Below are positions 22,600 to 32,600 of a stretch of 64,000 bases of DNA, one piece after another. Position 1 is the stretch's first letter. The number at the start of each line of letters is the position of its first letter. Under the pieces are notes generated by a model that saw only the letters and a list, made by a program, of their open reading frames with translations, was not told the origin of the DNA and ran no database searches. A program made the position numbers and the translations under genes. Origin of the DNA: Peromyscus leucopus (lineage: Eukaryota > Chordata > Mammalia > Rodentia > Cricetidae); contig NC_051070.1 in NCBI RefSeq assembly GCF_004664715.2, forward strand, positions 48,297,956-48,361,955. The letters run 5' to 3'.

Positions 22600-23530
22600 C
22601 CTAACAGTGTTTTTATCTAAAATGCCTATCAAGCATCCAAGGCCATACGAAACAACACCTGTCTCCTAGGTCAGGCGAATAACTTTATTTCTTGTGCAAT
22701 TTAGGGTGAGACCCTCCTTTCTTATACAACCTTACTAATATACCCCTAACTTCTTACCTAACTACTGCTAGGAATGTAGACTGAGCATACAGATCCCTTT
22801 TTGATATACTAACTAGTCATTAGCACTCAGTTGACCTCCTCTTTCACCTCTCCCATTTTGGGTTGTAAAAGAAATCCTAACAATCACTACCTGAGGAAAA
22901 TTCTTACCTGCCTTTATGACCCCATAGAATTCAAGCCTGGTGACCTTGCTAGGCCAGAGATTTTCTATTGCTTGGGTTTATAACTGGATTCCTGAGAAAC
23001 TCAGGGAGAGCTGAGAGGATAAGGATACAGAGAAGAGAAAAGAGAATAGAAGAATAGATAGGTAAGAACTGGAGAGGAACAAACTGAGACGGGGAAGAAC
23101 TAGATTGAAGGGCGAAAAGAGAGGACTAGAGGAACGAGATGGAAGATGAGGAAGAGCCAGATGGAGAAGAACAAGATGAAGAAGAACAAGATGAGAAAGG
23201 AGGAGATGGGAGAGGAGCTGAGATGGGAAAGAACTAGATGGATGAGAACCTAGGAGGGGCAGAACTAAGATGAGAGAATTAAGATAGAACTTAGAGGACA
23301 GCAGATTAATGTAGGGAGAAATCAATCAAGAAAGGAGCTAGGCATGAGAGCAGAATAGAAACTGTGTAGAGAAAAAAACTGACACAGAATAATAAAGTGT
23401 AAGGACTAAGGAGTTTTGTGTACATAGATTCATTTCTTTTTATCAAAGATTAATTATCAGCTGGTTGTAGATTCTTTCTGGACCCTGGGAGGGGACTATT
23501 GAGGGGCTGGACCCCCATAGTCTCCGATAG
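22600..23530 (+). repeat. Possible ERVK-type LTR with purine-rich core
   Basis: A purine-rich block at 22,990-23,340 repeats GAACTAGATGGAGAAGAACA-like units, followed by AGAATAATAAAGTG as a possible LTR poly(A) signal and a Gly/CT-rich end. No gag, pol or env frame is present. Confidence 0.4.
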
Positions 23531-23744
23531 CTGTTGAAAAGTGAATGAGTATGTGAGTGTGGGTGTAAGTGTGCAGAGAGAGATGGGGAGAGAGGATGAG
23601 TAGCTAGGTAGGAGAGAGATCAAGAGAGATTTTCAGAGAGGATTTTACTTCATCAAGATGAAGTAAAAGAGAAAGTTGCCATTAGAAAGTGTGTGTTTCC
23701 TTATTTACCCCTCAGATAGAAAAAGATAGCCCTCACTGCGTTTG

Positions 23745-23800
23745 TTTTTTGTGGTTTTTGTTTTGTTTTGGGGTGTTTTGTTTTGTTTTGCATAACCTGG
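23745..23800. repeat. (GTTTT)n low-complexity tract
   Basis: GTTTTGTTTTGGGG reiterations. Confidence 0.8.
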
Positions 23801-23902
23801 TGCCGCCTGGAGGCTGGCCCTCCAGTCCCAGTTAGTGATAAACTTTGGTGCCCTTTCCTCCAGCCCAGCTGCCCTTGACTAGTGACTGGGCTGGACTCTC
23901 AC

Positions 23903-23956
23903 CTCTGCAAGGTGCTAGCCCTCTTGCTTCCTTGGCCACAGCTCTACATTTCTCCT
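23903..23956 (-). other. Candidate cassette exon of Rubcnl (unproven)
   Basis: A 54-base stretch lies between ACTCTTGCCCCAG and GCAGAG|GTGAGA. Entered in phase 1 it is open (EEKCRAVAKEARGLAPCR) and leaves in phase 1, so it could be inserted between the proven exons at 24,916 and 19,493 without changing frame. The protein does not resemble the human exon expected here, apart from an opening C.AV. It may be chance. Confidence 0.2.
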
Positions 23957-23969
23957 CTGGGGCAAGAGT

Positions 23970-24328
23970 ATATGGTAGTTTGAATGTAATTGCCCCCATA
24001 TTCTCACAGAGAGTGGCACTATTAGGAGGTGTGGCCTTGTTGAAGTAGGTGTGGCCTTATTGGAGGAAGTGTGTCACTGTGGGGGTGGGCTTTGAGGTCT
24101 CCTATGCTCAAGACACCACACAGTGTCACAGTCCATTTTCTGTTGCCCTCTGATCAAGATGTAGCCAGCACCATGTCTGCCTGCATGCTGCCATGTTCCC
24201 TGCCATGATGATAATGGACTGAACCTCTGAAACTGTAAGCCACCATCTCAATTAAATGTTTTCCTTATAAAAGTTGCTATGGTCACGGTGTCTCTTCACA
24301 GCAATAGAAACCCTAACTGAAAGAGTAT
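23970..24328 (+). repeat. Rodent MaLR-like solitary LTR
   Basis: ATGGTAGTTTGAATGTAATT start, two AGTAGGTGTGGCCTT-type copies, TGTCACTGTGGGGGTGGGCT, end AAACCCTAACTGAAAGAG. Confidence 0.75.
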
Positions 24329-24680
24329 CCTGCCACCACTGAGCCCCATCACCGAGTACATGGCAGGTTAATTGTTTGCTAAATGAAAGAGGACCACTAA
24401 GCAAGGGAAAAAATGTGGAAGGAAAGCTAGGAGAATGCTATGTGCTAGAAAATGAAGAGAGACAGATGATAGCAGCGACCAGGAAAAGGCAGAATGAAAT
24501 CCAAGGAGGAAAAAAAAACCCAAGAAATGCATCATTGGCCAAAAGGTGGAGCATGAGCATCCATCACAAGGCAAAACAGCAGCCTTGGGGGAGATCATCC
24601 ACATGTGAAAAGTGACATTATCACCAACAACATATACACTAAAGACCCTCAAAACCAAGTCACTGAAAATAACACACACA

Positions 24681-24721
<41 letters not shown>

Positions 24722-24915
24722 CAAAATTTTCTAAGTTAGTTTCAGATTTTGAATTGTCACATTCATGGCTAACCTGGAGTGCATGTGGCCAATGGGCCAT
24801 GGATTGAACACGTCTTCAAAGGACTAAACAATGTCCCTCCTTCAGGACTGGACAGAGGACAGACAGCATATATGGAGATCACAACACTCAGCATTCAAGC
24901 ACTTGCCCAACTTGC
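24329..24915. repeat. (CA)n in otherwise unique intron DNA
   Basis: (CA)n at 24,671-24,719; the rest of this stretch is unassigned. Confidence 0.8.
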
Positions 24916-25126
24916 CTTCATAGCCACTGTCTGAAGAAGTGGAGGACCCTGGCTCCTGCTTGGTGGGGGTATACAAGGTCACTTCAGCATTGGTCTGACC
25001 ATTTCCACGAGACCCGCTGGCTTCCTCTGTGCCCCAGATTTCTGGTTGCTGTTGACTCAGGAGGTTGCATTTCATATTCTCCATTGTGGAGATTATCATG
25101 TCTGCAGCATAAAAGTGGACATTTTC
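24916..25126 (-). CDS. Rubcnl: Rubcnl coding exon (ENVHFYAAD to SDSGYE), GC donor
   Basis: This 211-base exon follows a long T tract and a TTGCAG acceptor. It starts in phase 0 with ENVHFYAADMIISTMENMKC, runs through an acidic, Gln/Ser-rich stretch and ends with KQEPGSSTSSDSGYE plus one base. It aligns with the human RUBCNL block between residues roughly 220 and 300. The donor reads GAAG|GCAAGT: the exon boundary dictated by homology has GC in place of GT, in the context typical of GC-AG introns. No usable GT lies nearby in frame. The next proven exon (19,433-19,493) is phase-compatible with this one directly. Confidence 0.92.
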
Positions 25127-25539
25127 CTGCAAGAAAAAAAAAAAGTCAGTTCAAATAGGAGCACAATCAACTTTCCTTTGGAGTATGGATCAGGTTTCAA
25201 AAGTAGAGAAGTGCCACTTAGATGCCACGAATGCAGATAAACATAACTGTTGATTTAACATAACTATGACGTAACACATATCCAGAGACACAGATACACC
25301 AAATGGAATTCATTTTCAGGACTGGAGATTGAACTTAACACGGCATATGCTAGGTAAGCACTCTACTACTGAACCCATTCCAGCCATCAAGTTGAATGTC
25401 TTATGCTAGAATACCTTCAGTAGGTAGGGCCCAGCATCTGACATAGTTTGTTAGTCATGGACAACTGAGTACACAGTACCTGCAAAAAATTCTCCATCAA
25501 ATCCTGAAAATCCTGACTGTACCTCACCAGGGTGGTTTC

Positions 25540-25895
25540 TGATGTGGGATGTCTTTCTGTACACTATAAAAATGTGTTGTTTCCATTGGTTAGTAAATAA
25601 AGCTGCTTTGGCCTATAGCAAGGCAAGATAGAGCCAGGCAGGAAATCCAAACAGATACAAGAGAAGATGGGTGGAATCTGGGAGAAGCCAGCCAGCTACC
25701 CAAGAAACAAGATGCCAGTAGGCCGATAATGCCATGGCCACACAACAATAAGATTAATAGAAATAGGTTAATTTAAGTTGTAAGCGCCAGTTAGTAATAA
25801 GCCTGGGCCATCAGCTAAACATTTATAATTATTACAAGCCTCTGAGTGATATTTGGAAATGGCTGCAGGATACAGCAGGACAGAGAAACTTTGGA
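25540..25895 (+). repeat. Cricetid ERV-type LTR, member C
   Basis: TGGGATGTCTTTCTGTACAC, GTAAATAAAGCTGCTTTGGC, AGGTTAATTTAAGTTGTAAG and TTATAATTATTACAAGCCTC. Confidence 0.75.
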
Positions 25896-25972
25896 TTACA
25901 GGTTTCCATACTCATATCCAAGAAACGCAACCAAAAGACTCAGACTCTCAGCGGTTGAGAAGATCCACTCAC

Positions 25973-26055
25973 CTTTTCCACATCAATGGGCATCATGAAT
26001 GTCTCTAGTGGGAAGAAATTCCAAGAATGGTTTCTTCTGCTGCCCTGAGCAGCAC
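25973..26055 (-). CDS. Rubcnl: Rubcnl coding exon (HSWNFFPLETF segment)
   Basis: This 83-base internal exon begins after a GTTGACAG acceptor with two bases completing a Gly codon from the previous exon. It reads AAQGSRRNHSWNFFPLETF and then MMPIDVEK, and ends at AAAAG|GTGAGT in phase 0. The stretch matches the human protein just before its conserved ENAHFYVAD block. Its acceptor has a weak pyrimidine tract, but the protein match, the length and both phases fit. It has no known domain and lies N-terminal to the Rubicon-homology region. A B3 SINE with a long (CA)n starts about 35 bases upstream of the acceptor. Confidence 0.9.
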
Positions 26056-26089
26056 CTGTCAACACAGTGAGTCATTGAAAATGGAGAGA

Positions 26090-26352
26090 GGGGGCCTGGG
26101 GACATGGCTCGGTCAATAAAGGGCTTGCTATGCAGGCTTGAGGACCCGTGTTCAGTCTCCTTTTGCATCAGGCACTTGTAATCTCAGGCCTGGAGAAGTG
26201 GAGGCAGGAGAATCCCTAGGCTTGGCAGCCAGCCAGTTTAGACAACTCAGTGAGCTCCAGGTTCAGTGAGACACTCTGTCTCCAAAAGAAGGGGGTGCGG
26301 AGAGTGATTGAGGCCACCTGACATTAACCTCTGGTCTCCACATACACAGGTG

Positions 26353-26403
<51 letters not shown>
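26090..26403 (+). repeat. B3-type SINE with (CA)n
   Basis: GGGGACATGGCTCGGTCAAT, TGTAATCTCAGGCCTGG, CTCTGGTCTCCACA and (CA)n at 26,354-26,403. Confidence 0.8.
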
Positions 26404-26405
<2 letters not shown>

Positions 26406-26409
26406 TCGC

Positions 26410-27590
26410 ATGAGTGCACATACAGGGGAAAAATGGGGAAAACAAGTTCAAAGATTATCTAAGCAAACAAAGCCAACTGTAGAGTACAAGTCTTCAACAC
26501 CATTAAGGCGGGGTGGGGAGTACAGTTTTAGAAAGATGTGGATGACAGAAGAGGAAAAAACCTTCTGATGACAAGGCCCTACTGTCAATCGTTTCTACAG
26601 GAAACTAACGTAGTCACTGAGAGGTATCTGCTGAAAACCACCGGAAAAGAGGGAGCAGTGGAACAGAGATGGCGGGAAGACAAATGGTCATGGGAAGTAC
26701 CCAGAGAGATGGGAAGGTGGCCTGAATTACAGGATCGGTTCCCCAGCTCACGGCAAGTGGCCCCAAACTTCCTGTTACACACACAAAGTCATCTGACAAC
26801 AGACAGTCCTCCAGTCAAGCCAGCGTCGACGGCACTGGATCACCCGTTCTTTCATCCTCACCCACTCCTTACTGGCAAGGAGCACCTAAGAGAGTACTTC
26901 CGATCACGTAACTGCTAACTGCAGCCTTGGAAGGAAGTGAAACTTCATGACTGCCAGAGGAGCTGAGGTTTCCTGCCCTGCTGAATTTAAACAAGATTCT
27001 GCAAACGTCCTGGCAGCTGTGGGTTCTCAGATGCCAGACACATGCAGGCAGTGTTATCCTGATGCCTCATGCTGAACAAAGTAAGTTGGATACAGAAAAC
27101 CGAGGACTTCCTGACTGGGGTTGGTAAACATTTTAGGGGTAGGATATGAGGGCCATTTACCATCTCTGCTATCGTAACTAAAAGGCCACTATTGATGAAA
27201 GAGACTAAATTGCTGCATTGTCCTTTTTAAACAAAAACAGGAAGCTGGCAGGCTTTGTCCCTAGGTCATAGGTGCAGACCTGAGTATACAGGAAAAAGCA
27301 ACATCCAGCAGAGCGGTGCCCAGCCCGTTATGCCTTGGTCACAAATTCTCCCATGCCTTGAGTTGGGATTATTGCTTGTTACGACATAAGGAGATAGAGA
27401 CTATAAGATATTTTGTAAACATGTAGGTCCCATTCAAACAACTGGGCCCAGAGGACTGTTTCTCCAGCCTCAGGAAATGCTTCCCTCAGCTGCCATTAGA
27501 GATGTGGGGGTCCTAGAAAAGCCCATGTCTTAGTGGCCAATGTCCTTTCTGCTGCTCCACACTAAAGGAGGAGAGAACCCAGTCACTTCT
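26410..27590. other. Rubcnl intron, unannotated
   Basis: No recognised repeat or exon. Confidence 0.5.
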
Positions 27591-27593
27591 GAG

Positions 27594-27594
<1 letters not shown>

Positions 27595-27652
<58 letters not shown>
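27595..27652. repeat. (CT)n microsatellite
   Basis: Uninterrupted CTCTCT tract joined to the B1 tail that follows. Confidence 0.98.
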
Positions 27653-27658
<6 letters not shown>

Positions 27659-27768
27659 TTTCAAGACAGGGTTTCTCTGTGTAGCTTTGGAGCCTATACT
27701 GGAACTTGCTATATAAACCAGGCTGGCCTCGAACTCACAGAGATCCGCCACCACCACCTGGCTCGAGC
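27653..27768 (-). repeat. B1 SINE
   Basis: CAAGACAGGGTTTCTCTGTG, GCCTCGAACTCACAGAGATC. Confidence 0.95.
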
Positions 27769-27825
27769 TTCTGTTTCTTAATTACATAGAATGAATCTCT
27801 TCACCAAGCTCAAGAGAGTCTTGTC

Positions 27826-27940
27826 AGGTATGATGGCTCACACCTGTGATCTCAGCACTCAGGAAATAGAAATGAGAGGACTGCCATGAGTCTAAGACCA
27901 ACCTGGGCCATAGAGGGCCTTTGTCAAAAACAAAACAGAA
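27826..27940 (+). repeat. B1-like SINE
   Basis: ATGATGGCTCACACCTGTGA, CTCAGCACTCAGG, CAACCTGGGCCATAGAGG. Confidence 0.65.
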
Positions 27941-29231
27941 CACCTGAAAACACTGAGTGGCTTTTAAAGGTACTGATAAGGATTGCTGGGAAACCCTGCC
28001 TTTGGGCAAAAGGGGCCGCAGTACTTGTCTTTGCTTTGGGGTTTATTTTGTCCCGTTGTTTTTCTAGGAGAAAGACAAAGATACAAAAGTAATGCTTAGT
28101 TGCAGAACTACTTCTTGTACAAGGCTATGACAGATGGGTTTAAGCCTCAAAGGTCATCACCAGTCATGGGCTGCTTATGACGTGTTGCCGTGATGGTTTG
28201 TGTGGAGAAAGACTTCCTCCAGGAGGCAATCTAACAGCAAACTCATCTCTCACTTAGCAACCTCGAAATCTGCAAGCCGCTCTTTATTCTGAGAACTAAC
28301 CACCTGGGTGGACAAGAGAAAGAAAGAGGCGGCCTGTTCTAAGAGGCATTTTGCTCATATTTGCTTGTCTCAAAATTTGCCTTTGAAAGACAGGAAGAAA
28401 TAAATACACACAGGCTGAGAACAGGCAAGTGACAGCTTTTAAAATTATTTTGCAGCAAACAACAACAACAGAATGCTTCCCAGGCTATTTGAAGCAGGGC
28501 TCTAAGCTGACAGCATGGATAGAACATAATGAATCCTTCAAAATCAAGTAAAGCCAACGAGCTAAGTCTCGCCTGTTACTTTGTGTGGACTAATTCACTC
28601 AGGAGTTTTCTATTTAAGAACATGTACAAGCAAGGGTAGCCCTTATTTTTGCACCAATAGGCTTTACACAGCCTTTGGGGGAGGGATTGTGGCTACTGTC
28701 TTCAAATTTGCTATTTTCTCAGTTGTCTCTGCCGGAACTATGACAGGGGAGACATGGCCATCACCTGCAGGAGCACTATGACGGAGAATTCCTTTCAAGT
28801 GTGCAAATGCCTTCTGCACCCACAGTGGGTTGAGTGTTCCTGCTGTCTTTCCTGCAGACAAGCTAATAAGCCCAAAGACTGCTTCTGGAACTGCATATCC
28901 TGCAAACAAAGGCTTGTCTGTCAGCTAGGAGTGACCCCTGCTTCCCCACTGGCTCTCCGTGCCAAGGTCTGGGCCCAGCACTCTAACTATGCTGAGCTAA
29001 AATGATGGCCTGGCCCTCCGTGGAAGGAGGAGATGATTTCTGATCCACCTGTGGGGACCATCCCAGAGCATGGGCTGTGGTAACATTCAAATGAGCTCAT
29101 GCATTGACTCCTAATCAAAGTAGAAGGCCATGAACTTCATTTCTCATGGCCAAGACAATAGGCAGACTTTTGAGCCAGCCCAGACAGACACAGGATGGAG
29201 GAGAATAAAGGAAGTCACCAGATAGAGTTAC
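27941..29231. other. Rubcnl intron, unannotated
   Basis: Unique sequence; nothing supported. Confidence 0.5.
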
Positions 29232-29690
29232 CGTCATCTGCAGAAGCTGTCAAACAGGGAGACTCAAAACGGGCACTGTCCTCCTTAGGGGATGGGGAAG
29301 TGGCCACAGTCTGGGGGTTTTTGAGCAGAGATTTGTGCTGAGGATGAACCTTTCGCTCTTCTGTAACCAGGAAAGAGGCATTCATTCTGCCCTCCGAGCT
29401 CGACGAGCATTGTTTGCATGACAGGAAGCGGCGCCTATTCTAGCTGCGTTATTCTCAGACAATGGCGTTTCAGTGAGAGAGTCCCCATGGGACAGCAGCT
29501 CGCCAAAAGGCCCACGTGGTAGATAGGAGGTGTTGCCATTTCCTACCCAAGCTTTCCCCACTTGTTCTTGCACTGTTGTCCTTTCTGGATGAGTGCAAAG
29601 ACGTAAGATCTTGTACTGCCGCCGTGCCCTTTGCATCCTCTCAACGGTGTGAATCTTGTTGACACCATCACCCACTATCGCTGGTGTGCT
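29232..29690 (-). CDS. Rubcnl: Rubcnl 5' coding exon, partly disrupted
   Basis: From about 29,385 down to 29,232 the minus strand encodes a low-complexity Ser/Pro-rich stretch (SSEGRMNASF, then VATSPSPKEDSA, ending LTASADD). It ends at a GACG|GTAACT donor in phase 1, which joins the next exon as Gly. Above 29,390 a different frame carries recognisable RUBCNL residues (GDSLTETPLSEN, IGAASCHA, and further up VQEQVGKAW with GNGNTSY). The two frames do not connect: about 14 extra bases around 29,386-29,402, containing the small palindrome GCTCGTCGAGC, break the frame, and the downstream frame meets a TAG when read upstream. The 5' edge near 29,690 is a guess; a weak AG acceptor precedes CACACCAGCG. 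This N-terminal region is poorly conserved in the family and has no known fold. The break coincides with the start of the abnormal segment, so it is more likely a sequence fault than a real mutation. Confidence 0.65.
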
Positions 29691-32600
29691 TTAGATTTCT
29701 CTCATGATAGGTAGGACTTTGTGCTCATCCGGCTATCGAGCCTAGGTGCTTAAGGTTTGCAACCGGACGCGCGTGATCACGAAATTGTGCGCAGGGTAGG
29801 GCTATGTCAGACCGGTTCATTGTTCCTCAAAAGCTACAGCTGGTCCTACATGGGACCCACAGGATATCCCTTAGACATAGCTCTGTTGTGACCCAGGCGG
29901 ACACCTAGCTTCTTTCCTACTGGTGGTACTGTTGAGATTACGGTGCTCTAATACCATTGATCGTTTCTCGAGTGGCTCCTGATGCCCAGCAATCTATGCT
30001 TTCATCAAGGAACAAATGCGTCCTTAATAATATCATACACTCAAAATTGCTCTAAGTCCTGGGGGCACTGGTCTCAAGAAATGATTTAAATCTGCATCTA
30101 TGTAAACTCAAAATCTATTCTCAGCAATAATAATGAGAGTCCCAGTCTTTTATTATCTAGGTGTTTATTATTTATGATCAATAAGCCTCTAAAAAAAAAT
30201 AGTATCATGTCCTTTTATAGCTCACATTAACATCTCCTTGGCATTTTAAGCCCAAAATTAAAGGATCTATATAACAGACATAACAATAACTAATATCAGA
30301 GAGTAACAAAAAAACTTAGCGTATATAAGCGCTGTGAGAGAGTTTGATGTGGGTTAGTGAGAGAAATATCATTTTTTATCAAGTGTTGAACTATATGAAG
30401 AGGAAGATACACAACCAGACTTTTATATAATGCTAATATTTAGCAATAGACAAAGGTAGTTACGATAATAATTACCACATAATCAAATTAGATGTGCCAT
30501 ATATTATAGGATAAAGAAACTTTTATATCACTTTATTGGAGTCATTCTAGCTCTCTGCTACAGCCAATGAAGGAAGCATCTCACACGACAAGAGACCAAC
30601 CACTACGACCATGTGCCAAATGCAGCCAAATGCGTCAACATTGCACAATATTTCGTGACATCTGCTAGAGGCGGAATTCAGTATTAGTTTCTTAAATTTT
30701 TTTTAAATGATGCGTGATTTTACCCCTAGCCAATCTCCATCGGTTTAAAAATGGTTCTGCGTTTTCTGCTAATGAATGGATTTTCATGGCCTTCAATGAC
30801 CATGGTTGATCGGTCGCTCACGCAACTGGAGAGATCGTCTCCGCGAGAGTGCTACACCAAACATGTGTGCTTATTCGCTTGTCCACGCCTTTATAGTATG
30901 AGACAAGATAGAGGAGAAAACTACCATCACAGGTTCAGCCTAGCACACAGACGTACTAAGGTCCAAATGTGGCTATAGTGTGGCAAGTTCATGCTCCAAA
31001 TGAGAAGAAGTAGCCGAGCAAGGTTGCACTTGTGTGATTACGCTTATGCTCTTCTTAAGTAGCACCAAATACCGAGAGAGAAAAGCTCAGCTTAAGGAAT
31101 GTATACATCGGTGCAGGTCTTACAGATTTTCAGTCAGTGCCCTCTAGGTCACAGAAAAGGCTCAATGTTTAACTGCTATGAAAAGTAGGACCACCAGATA
31201 ACATATCACGATGCGGTGCTGAGGCGTAGCTAATGCTAAGTGTCTCGTATTTTATTAATTTATGGTAGAAAAATTTCTAGAAGAGGAATCAAGTGTGATT
31301 AGCGGAGTGCCTGATACTAAGACATAGCTCGACTATCACCGGACAGTCGTGAGGGAGTTCAATGAAGCTCGTTGCTCTGTGCCTTGTCTTCGGAGACCAC
31401 CCGCTCTACCCTACCTATCCATCCGAGCTACCACGACTCGATCAGCCCTATCTTGTACAAATTTTATTATTTGAATGTTATAGAAATCATGACCCATGTC
31501 TAGGCGAGGCAGTGCTAAACCCATTGTCAGTTCATCAGATCTACAACTCTGTCATTGCAGCTACGTCTCTGAATTTACACTAGCATTCCACACTTGACAC
31601 CACTGACGCAGGAGTGATCTTCTAGTCTTCTGTCCAATTCATCCATTTTATCCTGAGTGCCGACTGCCCTTTTAGAGAGCAGCCAAGTACTATCTATCAA
31701 CTCGTGTATGCCCTCGATCGTGGCCATTGAAGCCTCGTTAGCTGTGAGTCAACTGTGAATCCCGGAAGGTCCTCCATGACACGTATGACCTTCTCCAGTG
31801 TACTGAAAGTGTCTATGAGGCACACCATGCCACAGTCGCTGCTCCTGAGACCTCTCACTACTCTCCTACAGTGCACCTTTAGGATAATTAGCTCAACATA
31901 TTCACCTATTCACGTCCATTATGCCAGGGGCAAAAACCTGGCTCTTATCATTGCTACCTAGCGTACGGAGCCACCAGTACTTCGCGCAGTGACCCTGCGA
32001 AGTCCTACAACAGTGATAATTAAGCCCGACCTCCAATGACAGGTATCGTCTATACAAGACAGCCCTCGCCTTGTATCCCGAACATCCTCTCACCTACTGA
32101 CAATACCTCTGTATGCGCATAAGTCCAGCGACATCGTACACCATCTCTCCAGTCTATCCATTTCTCGAGCTCTAAGTAGTATGAGGCAAGCCTATATGTG
32201 TGCTCGAACCTGAGACTTAATTATAGCGTGAGCTACCATTGTAGCGCAATACGACTAGACTAAGCGTGAACATAATTTATGAATTGACGAACTACACTGT
32301 CAACCAGGTCACGTGGAAGGCATGACGGCCTGCCTAGCTTCCGTTGCTAAAGCCCTACTGCTGTATATGATCTCATCCCCCTAGTGCGTCCTTGCTAGAG
32401 ACGGACACCCCCACTCTATGATATGTCCTTCTGTCATCAAGACGTTGCCTCAGGGCTGTCCCCTCATAGTGCCACCACACCTATACGTGTCTAAAAGGAG
32501 GCCTGGGCTCTGCACTTCCTGCTTGTCCTCTCTCCCTCAGCTTCCTCACCAGACAAGCTCCATAAGCCGAGACACATTGCAGCATTAGCCGAAACCTCTC

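Larger units (their letters stand above)
4005..29690 (-). other. Rubcnl: Rubcnl (Pacer) gene body, coding part
   Basis: Twelve coding exons on the minus strand belong to one gene of the Rubicon family. The order, phases and protein match the human RUBCNL protein as I remember it, including its diagnostic segments ([63 protein letters not shown]). In the published family biology Pacer antagonises Rubicon, supports the UVRAG-VPS34 class III PI3-kinase complex and works with HOPS and syntaxin-17 in autophagosome maturation. Exons 26,055 to 4,005 sum to 1,358 coding bases with every exon phase compatible with the next, apart from one internal exon that I could not find. The start codon was not located; it may lie in the abnormal segment above 29,690 or be lost. 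The paralogue Rubcn is less likely because the linker sequences match RUBCNL, not RUBCN. Confidence 0.93.

Noticed and set aside
22990..23340. Purine-rich block as a Glu/Arg-rich coding exon
   Set aside because: The composition is a strand-biased repeat inside an LTR-like element; the open frame reflects the lack of T on one strand.
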